64,000 nt of DNA from Cephalopachus bancanus. Lineage: Eukaryota; Chordata; Mammalia; Primates; Tarsiidae. The notes beneath the pieces are model-generated. The model did not search any database, had not been told where the DNA came from, and saw nothing but the letters and a program-made list of their open reading frames with translations. A program made the position numbers and the translations under genes. Position 1 is the first letter of the stretch. Every line of letters starts with the position of its first letter. The stretch is taken from NCBI GenBank assembly GCA_027257055.1, contig JAPVLO010000044.1, positions 62,001-126,000 on the forward strand, written 5' to 3'. Shown piece after piece: positions 1 through 10,209 of the stretch.

Positions 1-521
1 GTAGGTTACAGAATTTTTCTTTACAGCTGTATACTTTATGGCTATTGAGTCAGAATTTCAGGCCTGTGAGAGACTTTAAGGGTCACCAATTCCAGTAGGG
101 GGGCCACATAATGATCTGAGAAGTTGATGTGTGTTTTTATATGGGTGTTCTGCATTTGTAGAGCGTTTCATATCTTCCAGGGTGTTTTTAGAATGCTTTA
201 GATACTCACAACAAAGGCTCTTATACAGGGAACTGGGCAGAGGCCACCATGACATTAGATCATCAGGGTTGGATAGTGGGGAGAGATGCTCTTCCACTAT
301 GTAATCTAGGCTGTCCCTATACCTGCAAAAATGGGAATAGCCACTTTCTAAGTTCTTTTAAAAAAATGTGAGTGTGGAAGTGGAGAATGTTATGAAAGGA
401 CCTGACATGTGGCACTCAAACAAAGCATAATACTAGTTAATTTTGTTTATCTTTTCTTTTGAAAGGAAGGTCCTCATGTGCCGACTGTTTCTCCTCAGTC
501 GTTGTCTTCAGTTCTTACCAT
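1..521. other. No recognised feature
   Basis: About half a kilobase without a repeat or gene that I can name. A 73-codon open frame on the minus strand (76-297) has no visible motif, no splice signals I trust and no recognisable similarity, so I do not call it coding. Confidence 0.4.
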
Positions 522-586
522 AAGAGACTCAGAGATTCAAAAGAGAAAGGAAAAAAAAAAAAAAAAAAAAAAGAGACTCAGAGATT
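522..586 (+). mobile_element. Tiny poly-A retro-insertion with target-site duplication
   Basis: A 16-bp direct repeat AAGAGACTCAGAGATT lies at 522-537 and 571-586. It flanks about 33 bases made of a short CAAAAGAGAAAGG stub and some 20 As. This is the layout of an L1-mediated insertion so 5'-truncated that only the tail and a few bases of the source RNA remain. The source cannot be identified. Slippage duplication of the flank is the alternative. Confidence 0.6.
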
Positions 587-894
587 TGAGTCTTAGGAAA
601 ATATACATATATCTGGAGATTCTATTGGTCATTTACGCTTTGGTGAAAATTTGAAGTTGTTAGCAGTTAATTTATGTTAGGTTCAATGAAAGATGGCAGT
701 AAGCAATTTTATTAGGCATGTTCCTGAATGCTGTAGAGGGTACATTGAAGGCACCAAATAGAGACAAATATTCCACGTTTTGAGGCAAATGCTTTGGGCC
801 CTTTTTAGGGTGCCTGTAATACAAATAACATTGGTGTAAGTGAAGTCACACCAAAAATGAAGAGTTTTGCCTTAAAAGGTTAGTTGCACAATTT
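587..894. other. No recognised feature
   Basis: AT-rich non-coding sequence between the small poly-A insertion and the L1 3' end. No repeat family recognised. Confidence 0.4.
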
Positions 895-3597
895 TTAAAA
901 AAATTTAATTTTCTTTTAAAGTTGTGTGGTACAAGTCAGGGTTGCGTTCATAAGTGGTTTAGATACAAGTAAAGTTTTGGGCCTCCCATTGAACCTCACT
1001 TCTCTTGAATTAGGATCGGGCACCCTTATGGATGTTATGTGTCCCCGCTACTTGCTCCCTTGGCAGTGTCCTACTACTGTTAATCCCTCTTTTATAGTAT
1101 TATTATAGGTGTTCAGGGTCCACTTATGAGTGAGAACATGTGGTACTCAGTTCTTTGTTTCTGTGGTAGATCACTCAGTATTATAGACTCTAAGTCCATC
1201 CAAGTTGCTGTGAATTTCATGATCTTGTCCTTTTTTATGGCCGCATAATATTCTATCATGTATATGTATTTTTCTAAATCCAGTCCTCTTTCAATGGGCA
1301 GCTTGGTTCCATGTTTCTGCTACTGTGAATAATGCTGTAATAAATATGCGTGTGCAGGTATCTTTTTCATAGAGTGATTTGAGTTCCTCCGGGTATAGTC
1401 CCAGAAGGGGGATTGCAGAGTTGTATGTAAGGTCAATTTTTAGATCGTTTAGAAATTGCCAAACTGTTTTCCACAGAGGTTGTACTAGTTACTCTCCCAT
1501 CAGCAGTGTAGAAGTGTTCCTTTCCCCCCACATCCTCTCTTGCATCTGTTTTTTTGAGCTATTGATGATGGCTATCCTGACTAAAGTTAGGTGGTATTTT
1601 AGTGTGGTTTTAATTTGCATTTCTTTGTTGACTAGTGAGGCTGAACATTTTTTCATGTATCTGTTGGCTGCTAATATGTCTTCTTTTAGAAGTGTTTATT
1701 CATATCTTTTGTCTACTTTGTAATGGGGTTGTTTGTTTTTTTCTTTTTGGCACTTTTGAGTTCCTTGTAGATCCTAGATGTTAGGCCTTTGTCAGATATA
1801 CAGTTGGTAAATATGTTTTCCCATTCTGTAGGCTGTTCTCCCCACTCTCTTGATGGTTTCTTTCGCTCTGCAGAAGTTTTTCAGTTTGATGAGGTCCCAC
1901 TTGACTATCTTATCTCTTATGGCATGGGCATTTGTGGTTTTGATCAGGAATTGGTTGCCAGTTCCAATTTTTATAAGAGTGTCTCCTGCATTTTCTAAAA
2001 TTCTTATAGTTTGAAGTTTAACATTTATGTCTTTGATCCATTTTGAGTTGATTTTTGTGTATGGTGATAGGTAGGGGTCCTGTTCCAATCTTTTGCATAT
2101 GGTCAGCCAGTTTTTCCAGTACCATTTACTGAATAAGTTCACCTCTCCCCAGTGGTTGTCAGTGGAGGCTTTGTTGAAGATGATTTGGTTGAGAAATTGA
2201 GGTTTTGCTTCCGGACTCTCTATCCTGTTCCATTGATTTATATGCTTGTTCTTGTACCAGTACCGGGCTGCTCTGATTATTGTAGTCTATACAATAGTTT
2301 AAAGTCTGAGAGTGTGATACCTCCTGCTTTGTTTCTTTTGCTGAGGATTATTTTGTCTATTCGCAGTCACTTATGTTTCCATATGCATTTCTGTATTGTT
2401 GCTTCCAGGTCTGAGAAGAATGATATTGGTAATTTAATGGGCATTGCGTTCAATCTGTAGATCGCCTTGGGTAGGATGGACATCTTAACAATGCTGATTC
2501 TTCCTATCTGTGAGCATGGAATATTTTTCCATTTGTTTGTGTCATCTTTGATTTCTTTGAGCATTGTTTTGTAGTTTTTGATGTAAAGATTTTTCACTTC
2601 TCTGGTTAGGAAGATGCCAAGGTACTTCATTTTGTGTGTGTGGCTATTGTGAGTGGGATTGTACTTTTTATTTGGTTCTCTGTTGTTGGTGTATAAAAAT
2701 GCAACTGTCTTTTGCATGTTGATTTTATATCCTGAGACTTTGCCCAAGTCCTTTATCAGTGCAAGGGGGCTTTTGACAGATTCCAAGTATAGGATCACAT
2801 CATTCACACAGAGGGCTATCTTAACTTCCTCTTTTCCTATTTGGATACCCCTGATATCCTTCTTTTGTCTGATGGCTCTAGCTAGGACTTTCAATGCCAT
2901 GTTAAACAGGAGGGGTGAGAGTGTGTAGCCTTGTCTTGTTCTGGTTGTCAGGGGAAGTGCTTCCAATTTCTGTCCATCTAGTGATATATTGACTGTTGGT
3001 TTATCATAGAAGCTAGAATCTTGTTGAGAATTTTTGCATCTATGTTCATCAGAGATGCTGGCCTGTAGTTCTCTTTCTTTGTTGAGTCTTTGCCTGGGTT
3101 GGTGCTAGTGTGATGTTATCTTCGTAAAATGATTTGAGGAGAATTCTGTCTTTCTCAATTGCCTGCAATACTTTCAATAGAATTGGCATCAATTCCTTCT
3201 TGTTTGTTTTGTAGAATTTTGCTGGAAAGTTGTCTGGTGCAGGGTTTTTTTTGGTAGGTAGTTTTCTTATGATGCGGTCAATTTCCTGGGTTATTGGCCT
3301 ATTTAGGGTCTCTGTTTCTTCTCGTTTTAACCTTGGGAAGTTGTGTGATATCAGAAAGTCCTCCATCTCACTTAGATTTTTTATTTTGTTTCCATACAGG
3401 TATGCATAGTAGTCTCTGACAATCTTTTGTATTTCTTCAGGGTTAGTTGTGACTTGATCTTTTGTTTTTGATTGTGTTTATTTGGGCTTTTTGTCTATTT
3501 TGGGGCAGTGTGGCTATTGATCATCAATAGTCATTAATCTTGTTTATCCTTTCAAAGAACCAACTTTTTTCATGGATTTTTTTCTATGATACTTTTG
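895..3597 (-). mobile_element. L1 LINE, 5'-truncated, ORF2 RT to 3'UTR
   Basis: Reading the minus strand, several degraded frames match the L1 ORF2 protein in order. 3049-3366 lies upstream of the reverse transcriptase, 2367-2966 covers the RT and following region (the frame opens shortly before [18 protein letters not shown], the conserved stretch that contains the RT SPLLFN motif), and 1792-2142 is the C-terminal part (FSKWYWKNW). The 3'UTR follows, ending in an A-rich tail near 895-920. Frames are separated by stops and shifts, so the copy is dead. The catalytic YxDD-type motif reads CVNDVILY, with Asn-Asp but no second Asp. The 5' part (ORF1, endonuclease) is missing. About 2.7 kb remain. 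Confidence 0.92.
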
Positions 3598-3604
3598 TCT
3601 TCTT

Positions 3605-3712
3605 CTTTTTTCCCCCCAGAGTTCAGCTGTTTATTAACACATTATATAAAAGATTTAGTCAAACAGACCAAAGCCCATGTCATCATCAGATTCCTCAGAT
3701 TCCTCCTTCTCA
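3605..3712 (-). pseudogene. RPLP1: RPLP1 processed-pseudogene fragment (3' end)
   Basis: On the minus strand, 3711-3655 encodes EKEESEESDDDMGFGLFD followed by TAA, the acidic C-terminal tail shared by the ribosomal stalk P proteins. The short 3'UTR after it (AATAAA at 3635-3630, then GCTGAACTCT) resembles that of large-subunit stalk protein P1, not P2 or P0. It ends at a G6 run and a short A tail (3611-3605). Only 18 codons remain, so the copy is 5'-truncated and cannot be functional. It lies in the same orientation as the adjoining L1. Assignment to P1 over P2 rests on remembered 3'UTR similarity. Confidence 0.75.
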
Positions 3713-4480
3713 TAAGATCAGGGGGAATCCCCTCCAGTGGGGAAGTGGGGAATTGTCTCTTCCCCCTGCTGGTGGCAGGTGCCCCAACCAGGTTTATCCC
3801 AGAGTAGAGTTCTCTTAGTGTGGCTGCCATCCAGGATCCTCCTGTGTTTGTCCCTCTCAGTCGTGCACCAGCCATGTGGGTCTGATGTTCAGAGGATTGC
3901 TGGGGAAGAGAGGTTTGGGTCAGCCTAGGACACACTGCTGATCTCTTGGTGGGGGGGGTCTTTGTTTTTTTCTGGTTGCACCTTTTGTCTCATGACTGGA
4001 TCAAGGTAGGGGTGGGATGCTTGAGACTCCACACTCATTCGTCCCTCTGAAGTTTGTGCTTTTGGGATATTCCCTCTGCATCACCATCAACCCCTGAGTT
4101 ATTAACCTGCCGGTCACAGAGAACAGGTCTGTTGCTCCATGGTGAGCTAGCTGGAGCACCTCCCTGTTCAGTTTTCAAGATGGTGGTGGGGTGCCTGTTT
4201 CATCTTGTTCAGTTAAACTCTGCCTCTGGTTCCCTCTCTGCTCTCTCTCCACAGCCCTCGTTGCCAGTGTCTGGCCTGTACTGCGGTGGTCGGGCAGTCT
4301 GGCAATGGCCATTGCTGCTGATAATTTCTCCCTGGGAATAGGTTTGTTGATTTTAGAAAATGGTGCTTGGCTTCTGCATCCTGGGAGGTGCTAGGGTCCA
4401 AGCAGAGCAGCTGCTGGCACCAGTTGCTTCACCAGGAGAGCCCTGGTCACTTGCTCCCAAGTCTCCAGTCAGCCACTCAC
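3713..4480 (-). mobile_element. Possible L1 5'UTR-like segment
   Basis: This 0.77-kb tract is GC-richer than its surroundings and lacks convincing ORFs. On the minus strand it contains CCATCTTGAAAACTGAACAG and a CAACGAGGGCTGTGG-type stretch, reminiscent of primate L1 5'UTR sequence. It is not continuous with the L1 ORF2 next to it because the RPLP1 fragment lies between. It may instead be an unrelated LTR or unique sequence. Confidence 0.3.
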
Positions 4481-4710
4481 ATGCATACTTACATACAGAT
4501 GCATAAAAATTTACCCATATACTCACTCACTCAAATGTACAGTCTGACTGGCTCTGATGCCATTTTTATTCTTCTTTCCCTAGTTTCACAATTTAATTAT
4601 TTTGAGGCAATCTGGTGATCTATCTGGAGGTCCCAACAATTATATTTCTGTTCTTATGACAGCCTCTGAGAAATAAAGGGTTGCCAGGCATAAAAAATAT
4701 ACATAAAGGT

Positions 4711-5276
4711 TGACTAGGCTTGATGGCTCAGCCTGTAATCCTAGCACTCAGGCGAGTGGATTGCCTGAGACTTCGAGAACAGTCTGGGTAACTTGGCAAA
4801 ACCTTGTCTCTACAATAAATCAAAAACTAGCTGGGCATGGTAGAGCATGCCTGAGTTCCGACTACTTGGAAGACTAAGGCAGAAAGATTACCTGAGTCCA
4901 GCAGGTTGACGTTGGACTCAGCCTGCGTTTCTTTTTCTTTTTTTGAGTTGGAGTCTCACTCTGTCGCCCAGACTGGAGTGCAGTGGCTGATCCTGGCCAC
5001 CGCAACCTTGACCTGCTGGGCTCCAGCGATCCTTCCGCCTCAGCCTTCCAAGTAGCTGGAACTACAGGCGTGCACTGCCATGGCCGGCTAATTTTTTGCT
5101 TTATTGTGGAGATGAGGTCTCGCCAAGTTGCCCAGGCGGGTCTTGAACCCGCGGGCTCAGGCAATCCACTCACCTCAGCCTCCCAAGGCACGGGATTACA
5201 GGCTGAGCCAATAAGCCCGACTCAGCCTACATTTCAACCTGGGTGACAGAGTGAGACTCCAACTCAAAAAAAAAAA
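4711..5276 (+). mobile_element. Alu (tarsier-like, older), interrupted
   Basis: Alu left arm and part of the right arm run 4711-4931, then resume at 5236 (AACCTGGGTGACAGAGTGAG) to an A tail at about 5264-5276. The gap is a younger minus-strand Alu. Divergence from other copies in the window is high, consistent with it being the older partner. Confidence 0.85.
4932..5219 (-). mobile_element. Alu (tarsier-like) nested in an Alu
   Basis: Full-length reverse-oriented Alu, from poly-T through TTGAGTTGGAGTCTCACTCT to GAGCCAATAAGCCCG. It is flanked by an imperfect 16-bp target duplication, ACTCAGCCTGCGTTTC at 4916-4931 and ACTCAGCCTACATTTC at 5220-5235, both parts of the host Alu. Confidence 0.9.
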
Positions 5277-5281
5277 ATGTG

Positions 5282-5312
<31 letters not shown>

Positions 5313-5328
5313 GTATATAAATATAAAG
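5277..5328. repeat. (TA)n microsatellite
   Basis: Alternating TA/TG-TA tract growing out of the A tail of the interrupted Alu, a common origin of simple repeats. Confidence 0.9.
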
Positions 5329-5509
5329 GTGCTGACTATGTCTTTCTTAAAGACAGTAAATATATATTTGCTTGTATACCTGACACTTCATGGGATTACA
5401 CTTCAGTCATAGCTGAATACAGGTGCTCAACATGAGGAACTCTTTCTTTCCATTTCTGGTTTTCTTGATATTGGCTTCATTTTCAAACAGGATGACCCCA
5501 AATAGTGGC

Positions 5510-5660
5510 AAAGATGACTACCTGCAGTCCTAGGGTTTACATAAATCATCTCCTATTCTCAATGCAAGTTTGCCAGGTACCTGTTATCATCCCCATTCTA
5601 CAGATGAAGAATCTGAGGCTCACAGAAGTTTAATGCAGGTCATCTAGCAAGGAAGGACAA
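5510..5660 (-). mobile_element. MIR SINE fragment
   Basis: Reads as the reverse of MIR: TATCATCCCCATTCTACAGATGAAGAATCTGAGGCTCACAGAAG, followed by a degraded 'gtcacatagc' region. Ancient mammalian SINE, strongly diverged. Confidence 0.65.
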
Positions 5661-5664
5661 ACCA

Positions 5665-6383
5665 CTTTATGAGTTGAATTGTGTTCTCCTAAAATTCATA
5701 TGTCGGAGTTACAACTCCCCATACCTAAGAATGTGATCTTATTTGGAGATAGGGTCTTTACAGAGATAATCAAGTTAAAATGAAGTCATTACGATGAGCC
5801 TTAATCCAACATGACTGGTGTTCTCTTAAGAAAGGAAAATGTAGCCGGGCTTGGTGGCTCAGCCTGTAATCCCGCGCCTTTGGGAGGCTGAGGTGAGTGG
5901 ATTGCCTGAGCCCACGTGTTCGAGACCCGCCTGGGCAGCGAGACCTCATCTCTACAATAAATCAAAAAATCAGCCGGGCGTCGTAGCGCGCGCCTGTAAT
6001 TCCGGCTACTCGGAAGGCTAAGGCGGAAGGATCGCCGGAGCCCAGCAGGTCGAGGCTGCGGTGGCCGGAAGCGGCCACTGCACTCCAGTCCGGGCGACAG
6101 AGTGAAACTCCAACTCAAAAAAAAAAAAAAAAAAAAAAAGAAAGGAAAATGTGGAGACAGATGTGCAGATGATCTGAAGAGTCTTAGAAAGAATATGTCC
6201 ACCTATGAGCTAAGGAGAAAGCCCTAGAACAGAAAACTTCCCTCACTGCTCTCAGAGGAACCAAGTCTGCCAACACCTTGATTTTGAACTTCTAGCCTCC
6301 AGAGCTGTGAGACAATACATTTCTGTTGTCTAAATCACCCAATTTGTGGTAGTTTGTTTCAATAGCCCCAGCACACTAATATG
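5665..6383 (+). mobile_element. MaLR LTR (MLT1-type) with Alu insertion
   Basis: Starts TTATGAGTTGAATTGTG. It contains AATGTGATCTTATTTGGAGATAGG and TCTTTACAGAGATAATCAAG, and ends CCAGAGCTGTGAGACAATAC through CAGCACACTAATAT. These are landmarks of MLT1/MST-type solo LTRs. It is split by the Alu at 5843-6137. No internal region is attached. Confidence 0.75.
5843..6137 (+). mobile_element. Alu (young tarsier-like subfamily)
   Basis: Complete dimer with low divergence and the young-subfamily marks: CCGCGCCTTTGGG in the left arm, GGGCAGCGAGACC, ATTCCGGCTACTCGG and GGAAGCGGCCACTG. Perfect 15-bp target duplication AAGAAAGGAAAATGT at 5828-5842 and 6138-6152. Inserted in the MaLR LTR. Confidence 0.95.
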
Positions 6384-6689
6384 GAGCCCAAGTGTGACTT
6401 TAGATCTGTCTGACTAAAAAATAGGTGCGTTCTTTCCCCTACACCACATTGCTGCACAGTCTGGTCATGTGTGTGGTAGTTGTGAGTTTTATAAGATAGA
6501 TTCATTTTCTTAACTGAAACATAAAATTTTTTTCCTGATGGGATTCTGCAAGTGCTACTGTTGTCACAAACCTCTGGAGGAAGGTAGGCATTTCCTACAG
6601 GCAGCTATGCTTGAACAACTCCAAACAATCCAGTGTGGAAAAAGTAAACATGTAATCTTTTTAAAAAACTTATTTTAAAGATGTAGGGT

Positions 6690-6812
6690 GCCGGGCTCGG
6701 TGGCTCAGCCTGCAATCCCACGTCTTTGGGAGGCTGAGGTGAATGGATTGCCTGAGCCTGCGGGTTTGAGACCCGCCTGGGCAGGTGAGACCCCATCTCT
6801 ACAATAAAAAAA
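6690..6812 (+). mobile_element. Alu left arm plus A tail only
   Basis: Left monomer from GCCGGGCTCGGTGG to CTACAATAAAAAAAAAA, where the A tail begins at the arm linker. The right arm is absent. Flanked by AAAGATGTAGGGT (6677-6689) and AAAGATATGGGGT (6813-6825), so it integrated in this monomeric form and was not trimmed later. Confidence 0.85.
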
Positions 6813-6828
6813 AAAGATATGGGGTACA

Positions 6829-7116
6829 GGCTGGGTGCAGTGGCTAATGCCTATAATCCCAGCACTTTGGGAGGCCGAGGTGAGAGGATTTCCTGAACTC
6901 ATGGGTTTGAGACCAGCCTGGGCAACTTGGTGAGACCTCATCTCTACGATAAATAAAAAAATTAGCTAGGCATGGTAGCATGTGCCTGTAATTCCAGCTA
7001 CTTGAAGGCTGAGGCAGAAGGTTCACCTGACACAGCAGGTTGAGGCTGCGGTGGCTGTGAGCATGACACTGCACTCCAGCCTGGGCAACAGAGTGAGACT
7101 CCAACTCAAAAAAAAA
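6829..7116 (+). mobile_element. Alu (tarsier-like, older subfamily)
   Basis: Complete dimer with GGCAACTTGGTGAGACC. It lies directly 3' of the monomer. A third copy of the target sequence, AAAGATGGGTACAG, follows at 7117-7130, matching AAAGATATGGGGTACAG before it. Confidence 0.92.
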
Positions 7117-7134
7117 AAAGATGGGTACAGTTCA

Positions 7135-7345
7135 GGATTAGGTATATAAATGGTCATTGTATAGGTAAAGTTTGGGCCTGACTTTGGTCCCCACTTTGCC
7201 TGGTTTGAGATCAGGTACTTTTATTGACAAAGTGTGCCCCCCCCGCCCGGCAGTGTTCTGCTACTGTCAATCCCTTTCTTATAGTATTATGATAATTGTT
7301 CAGGGTCTGCTTATGAGCGAGAACATGTGGTACTCAGTTCTTTAA
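7135..7345 (-). mobile_element. L1 3'UTR fragment, strongly 5'-truncated
   Basis: Parallel to the 3' end of the L1 at 0.9-1.16 kb. Shared landmarks are TATAGTATTAT, GTTCAGGGTC and GAACATGTGGTACTCAGTTCTTT. Only the last 200 or so bases of the element are present. Confidence 0.8.
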
Positions 7346-7639
7346 ACACATAATCTTCACACTGGGTTAATTGCTGACTGTAATTGAGAGAACATTTAAA
7401 TTTGTTAAAAAGTTCCATGTGTATACCCATGGTGACAGCACTTGGTGACGCTGACAAAGAGGAGAGTTTGCTCTTGTTTTCATGGGTAACCTAAGGAAAC
7501 AATCTGAGCAGCACTCATTCTTGTCCTCCATGTTCTTTTCACTTACCATAAGATTGTCACAGGATATTTATTCACTCATTTCCTTAACAAGCATGTATGA
7601 AGCCTCTCCCACGGATGAGTCACAGTATTTGATGAAGTA
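7346..7639. other. No recognised feature
   Basis: Nothing recognised. The 60-codon minus-strand frame at 7367-7549 shows no domain. Confidence 0.35.
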
Positions 7640-7990
7640 AGGCAGCACTCTCTGATGGAAATGTAGTGCGAGCCACAAATGCCAGCCACACAGGCAACTT
7701 AAAATTTTTTAGTGGACACAGGAACAAAATTAAAAAGAAACAGGTGAAATTAATTGTAATGCAATATCTTATTTAAGACAGCCGATCAAGAATATTTTCA
7801 CTTCAACATGTAATCAATATCAAAATTGTTTCTCTGATATTTGACAGTCTTTTCTTCTTACTGAACCTACAATGCCTGGTGTGTAGTTTTTGCACATTTC
7901 CATTAGGACTGGGCATATTTCAGATGCTGAATGACTGCATGGGGTTGGCTATTGGCTTCTGGCTTCTATATTGGGGCAGTGCAGGTCTAG
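7640..7990 (+). mobile_element. hAT-Charlie-type MITE (MER1/MER3-like)
   Basis: Contains GGTGAAATTAATTGTAATGC and CAACATGTAATCAATATC, internal landmarks of a common mammalian hAT-Charlie non-autonomous repeat. Terminal parts read CAGCACTCTCTGATGGAAATG and TTGGGGCAGTGCAGGTCTAGAG. Exact family name not certain. Confidence 0.6.
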
Positions 7991-8211
7991 AGAATAGTGC
8001 TGTTAAGATGACGGCAGTGAGAATAAGAATAAAAAAGATTTCCATTTATTTTTGTACCATGTGCCATGAATGCTCTTTTTACATAGTCTTTTTTTAAAGC
8101 TTAAGTCTTGAATACATTCATACAAATTAAAATAAAAGCTTAAAAAATATAGCAAAATATTTAGGCCTCAGTTACCATCTCCTCAGTTCCTAGTCCTTAA
8201 AAAAAGAAAAC

Positions 8212-8504
8212 TGGTTGGGCTCAGTAGCTCAGCCTGTAATCCCAGCACTTTGGGAGGCCGAGGTGAGTGGATTGCCTGAGCCTGCGGGTTTGAGACCCAC
8301 CTGGGCAAATTGGCGAGACCTCATCTCTACAATAAATCAAAAAATTAGCTGGACGTGGTAGCGTGCGCCTGTAGTTCCAGCTACTTGGAAGGCTGAGGCA
8401 GAAGGATTGCCGGAGCCCAGCAGGTCAAGGTTGCGGTGGCAGGGAGCGGCCACTACACTCCAGTCTGGGTGACAGAGTGAGACTCTAACTCAAAAAAAAA
8501 AAAA
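8212..8504 (+). mobile_element. Alu (tarsier-like, older subfamily)
   Basis: Complete dimer with the full linker GGGCAAATTGGCGAGACC. Flanked by an A-rich direct repeat AAAAAGAAAAC (8201-8211 and 8505-8515). Confidence 0.93.
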
Positions 8505-8650
8505 AAAAAGAAAACAAAGACAATAATCTCTTTTATTAGTTATTATTGCATGTTCCTATATTTTCTTTAAGTAAATATGAAGATATTCTTATTTTTTTAT
8601 CTTTTAAGTCCAAAAGGGATAACAAAGTATATACGTGTTCTGCATCTTAA

Positions 8651-9295
8651 ATGTTTCACTAAAAAATTTATACTAGAGATCTTTTCATATGAGTACATTT
8701 TTTTTCACAATTTATGCATTGAATGGTGACACCATAATTCAATTAGTCTAGAGTTGAATATTAGGGATCTTTCCAGCATTTGTAATTAAAGGTAGAATAT
8801 TGCAATGAATATCTTGTACATATGTGTTTCACTTAAAAATTTATATTAGAGATAATTTCTTTTTTTTTTTGAGTTGGAGTCTCACTCTGTTGCCCAGGCT
8901 GGAGTGCAGTGGCACGCTCATGGTCACCCCAGCGTCGACCTGCTGGGCTCCCGCAATCCTTACACCTCAGCCTTCCATGTAGCTGGAACTACAGGCAAGC
9001 GCTACCATGCCCAGCTAATTTTTTGATTTATTGTAGGGATGAGGTCTCATCAAGTTGCCCAGGTTAGTCTTGAACCCGTGGGCTCATGCAAATCCACTCA
9101 CTTCGGCCTCCCAAAGTGCTGGGATTATAGCCTGAGCCACTGAGCCCAACCAGAAATCTTTTCATGTAATTTTTTTTTCAGGTTGTATCCATTGTATGGT
9201 GGAACCATAATTTAATTAGTGTATAGATGAGTATAAGGGGTGTTTCCAGTGCTTGTAATTAAAGGAAGGATATTGCAATAAATATACATATGTCA
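8651..9295 (-). repeat. 173-bp tandem duplication, second unit split by an Alu
   Basis: Unit 1 (8651-8825) and unit 2 (8826-8859 plus 9152-9295) share GTTTCACT.AAAAATTTATA, CTTTTCAT, ATTGWATGGTG, ACCATAATT, TTCCAG and TTGTAATTAAAGG in the same order. They differ at roughly one base in five, so the duplication is old. The following bases look like an old L1 3' end, and the duplicated unit may belong to that element's 3'UTR. Confidence 0.75.
8860..9151 (-). mobile_element. Alu (tarsier-like, older subfamily)
   Basis: Poly-T, GAGTTGGAGTCTCACTCTG, and CATCAAGTTGCCCAGG near the left-arm linker, ending CTGAGCCACTGAGCCCAACC. Inserted in the second copy of the tandem duplication. Confidence 0.93.
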
Positions 9296-9480
9296 TTTCC
9301 TGTGTTCACAAGATTATTACAGGATAAATTACTGGAATTGGGATTGCTGGACCATAGGTAAAGGTGTGTACAATTTGAGAAGGTATTGCCAAATTGTCCT
9401 CTATAGGGTTTGTACCAATTCGTGCTTCTATCATCAATGTGTAGGATGTTCTTATGTCTTGTTTGATCCTTAAACTGTCT
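9296..9480 (-). mobile_element. Old L1 3' fragment
   Basis: GATAAATTACTGGAATTGGGATTGCTGGACC and the following 'caaattgtcctctatagggtt' region are the reverse of the ORF2 end/3'UTR junction of ancient L1s. Strongly diverged. Confidence 0.6.
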
Positions 9481-9600
9481 GAAGTACATATTACTATACT
9501 CATTTTCCTGATAATGAAACTGAAGTTTCAGGCAGGTGACATGATATACATTGTAATGTGTACATGTAGGCACAAAGCCCAAGACTCAGTCCTGGTTCTG

Positions 9601-9602
<2 letters not shown>

Positions 9603-9647
<45 letters not shown>

Positions 9648-9657
9648 TACACACATC
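9603..9657. repeat. (CA)n microsatellite
   Basis: About 20 uninterrupted CA units followed by ACATACATAC. The open frames here on both strands are only the repeat translated. Confidence 0.97.
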
Positions 9658-9805
9658 ATAAGCTTATAAAAAATTGGGAAATATAATTCAAAGACCTTTT
9701 TTTTTCTGAATTCAGGGTTAGCTGCCAATTTGACCCCATCCCACACAGGTTGTTCTTGAACAGCTTGGGATGAAGTTTTACTGATTCATTAAGAAACAGC
9801 AAAAT

Positions 9806-10090
9806 AGGCCGGGCTCGGTGGCTTAGCCTGCAATCCCAGCACTTTGGGAGGCCGAGGTGAGTGGATTCCTGAGCCTGAAGGTTCGAGACCCGCCTAGGCA
9901 ACTTGGCAAGAGCTCGTCTCTACAATAAATAAAAAATTAGCTGGGCGTGGTAGCACGCGCCTATAGTTCTGGCTGCTTGGAAAGTTGAGGCAGAAGGATC
10001 TCCTGAGCCCAGCAGGGCGAAGCTGTGATGGCCGGGAGCGTCCCACTGCACTTCAGTCTGGACAACAGAGTGAGACTCCAACTCAAAAAA
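9806..10090 (+). mobile_element. Alu (tarsier-like, older subfamily)
   Basis: Complete dimer starting GGCCGGGCTCGGTGG. Target duplication AAGAAACAGCAAAA (9791-9804) and AAGAAATAGCAAAA (10091-10104), one mismatch. Confidence 0.93.
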
Positions 10091-10209
10091 AAGAAATAGC
10101 AAAACATGAACAATCACAGTATTATGAAAGATTCATCAGATAAAATGTTTTCACTATAAAGGATTACACCCATGGCCTCCCAACTTTGAGAATGCTTATA
10201 TGTTCTTTC

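Noticed and set aside
5801..6202. 133-codon minus-strand frame, and similar frames at 23157-23699, 36675-37115, 40694-41077 and 53620-53982
   Set aside because: All are translations of Alu antisense or sense strands (for example SLTLSPRLECSGR-type peptides). They recur at every Alu and are not genes.
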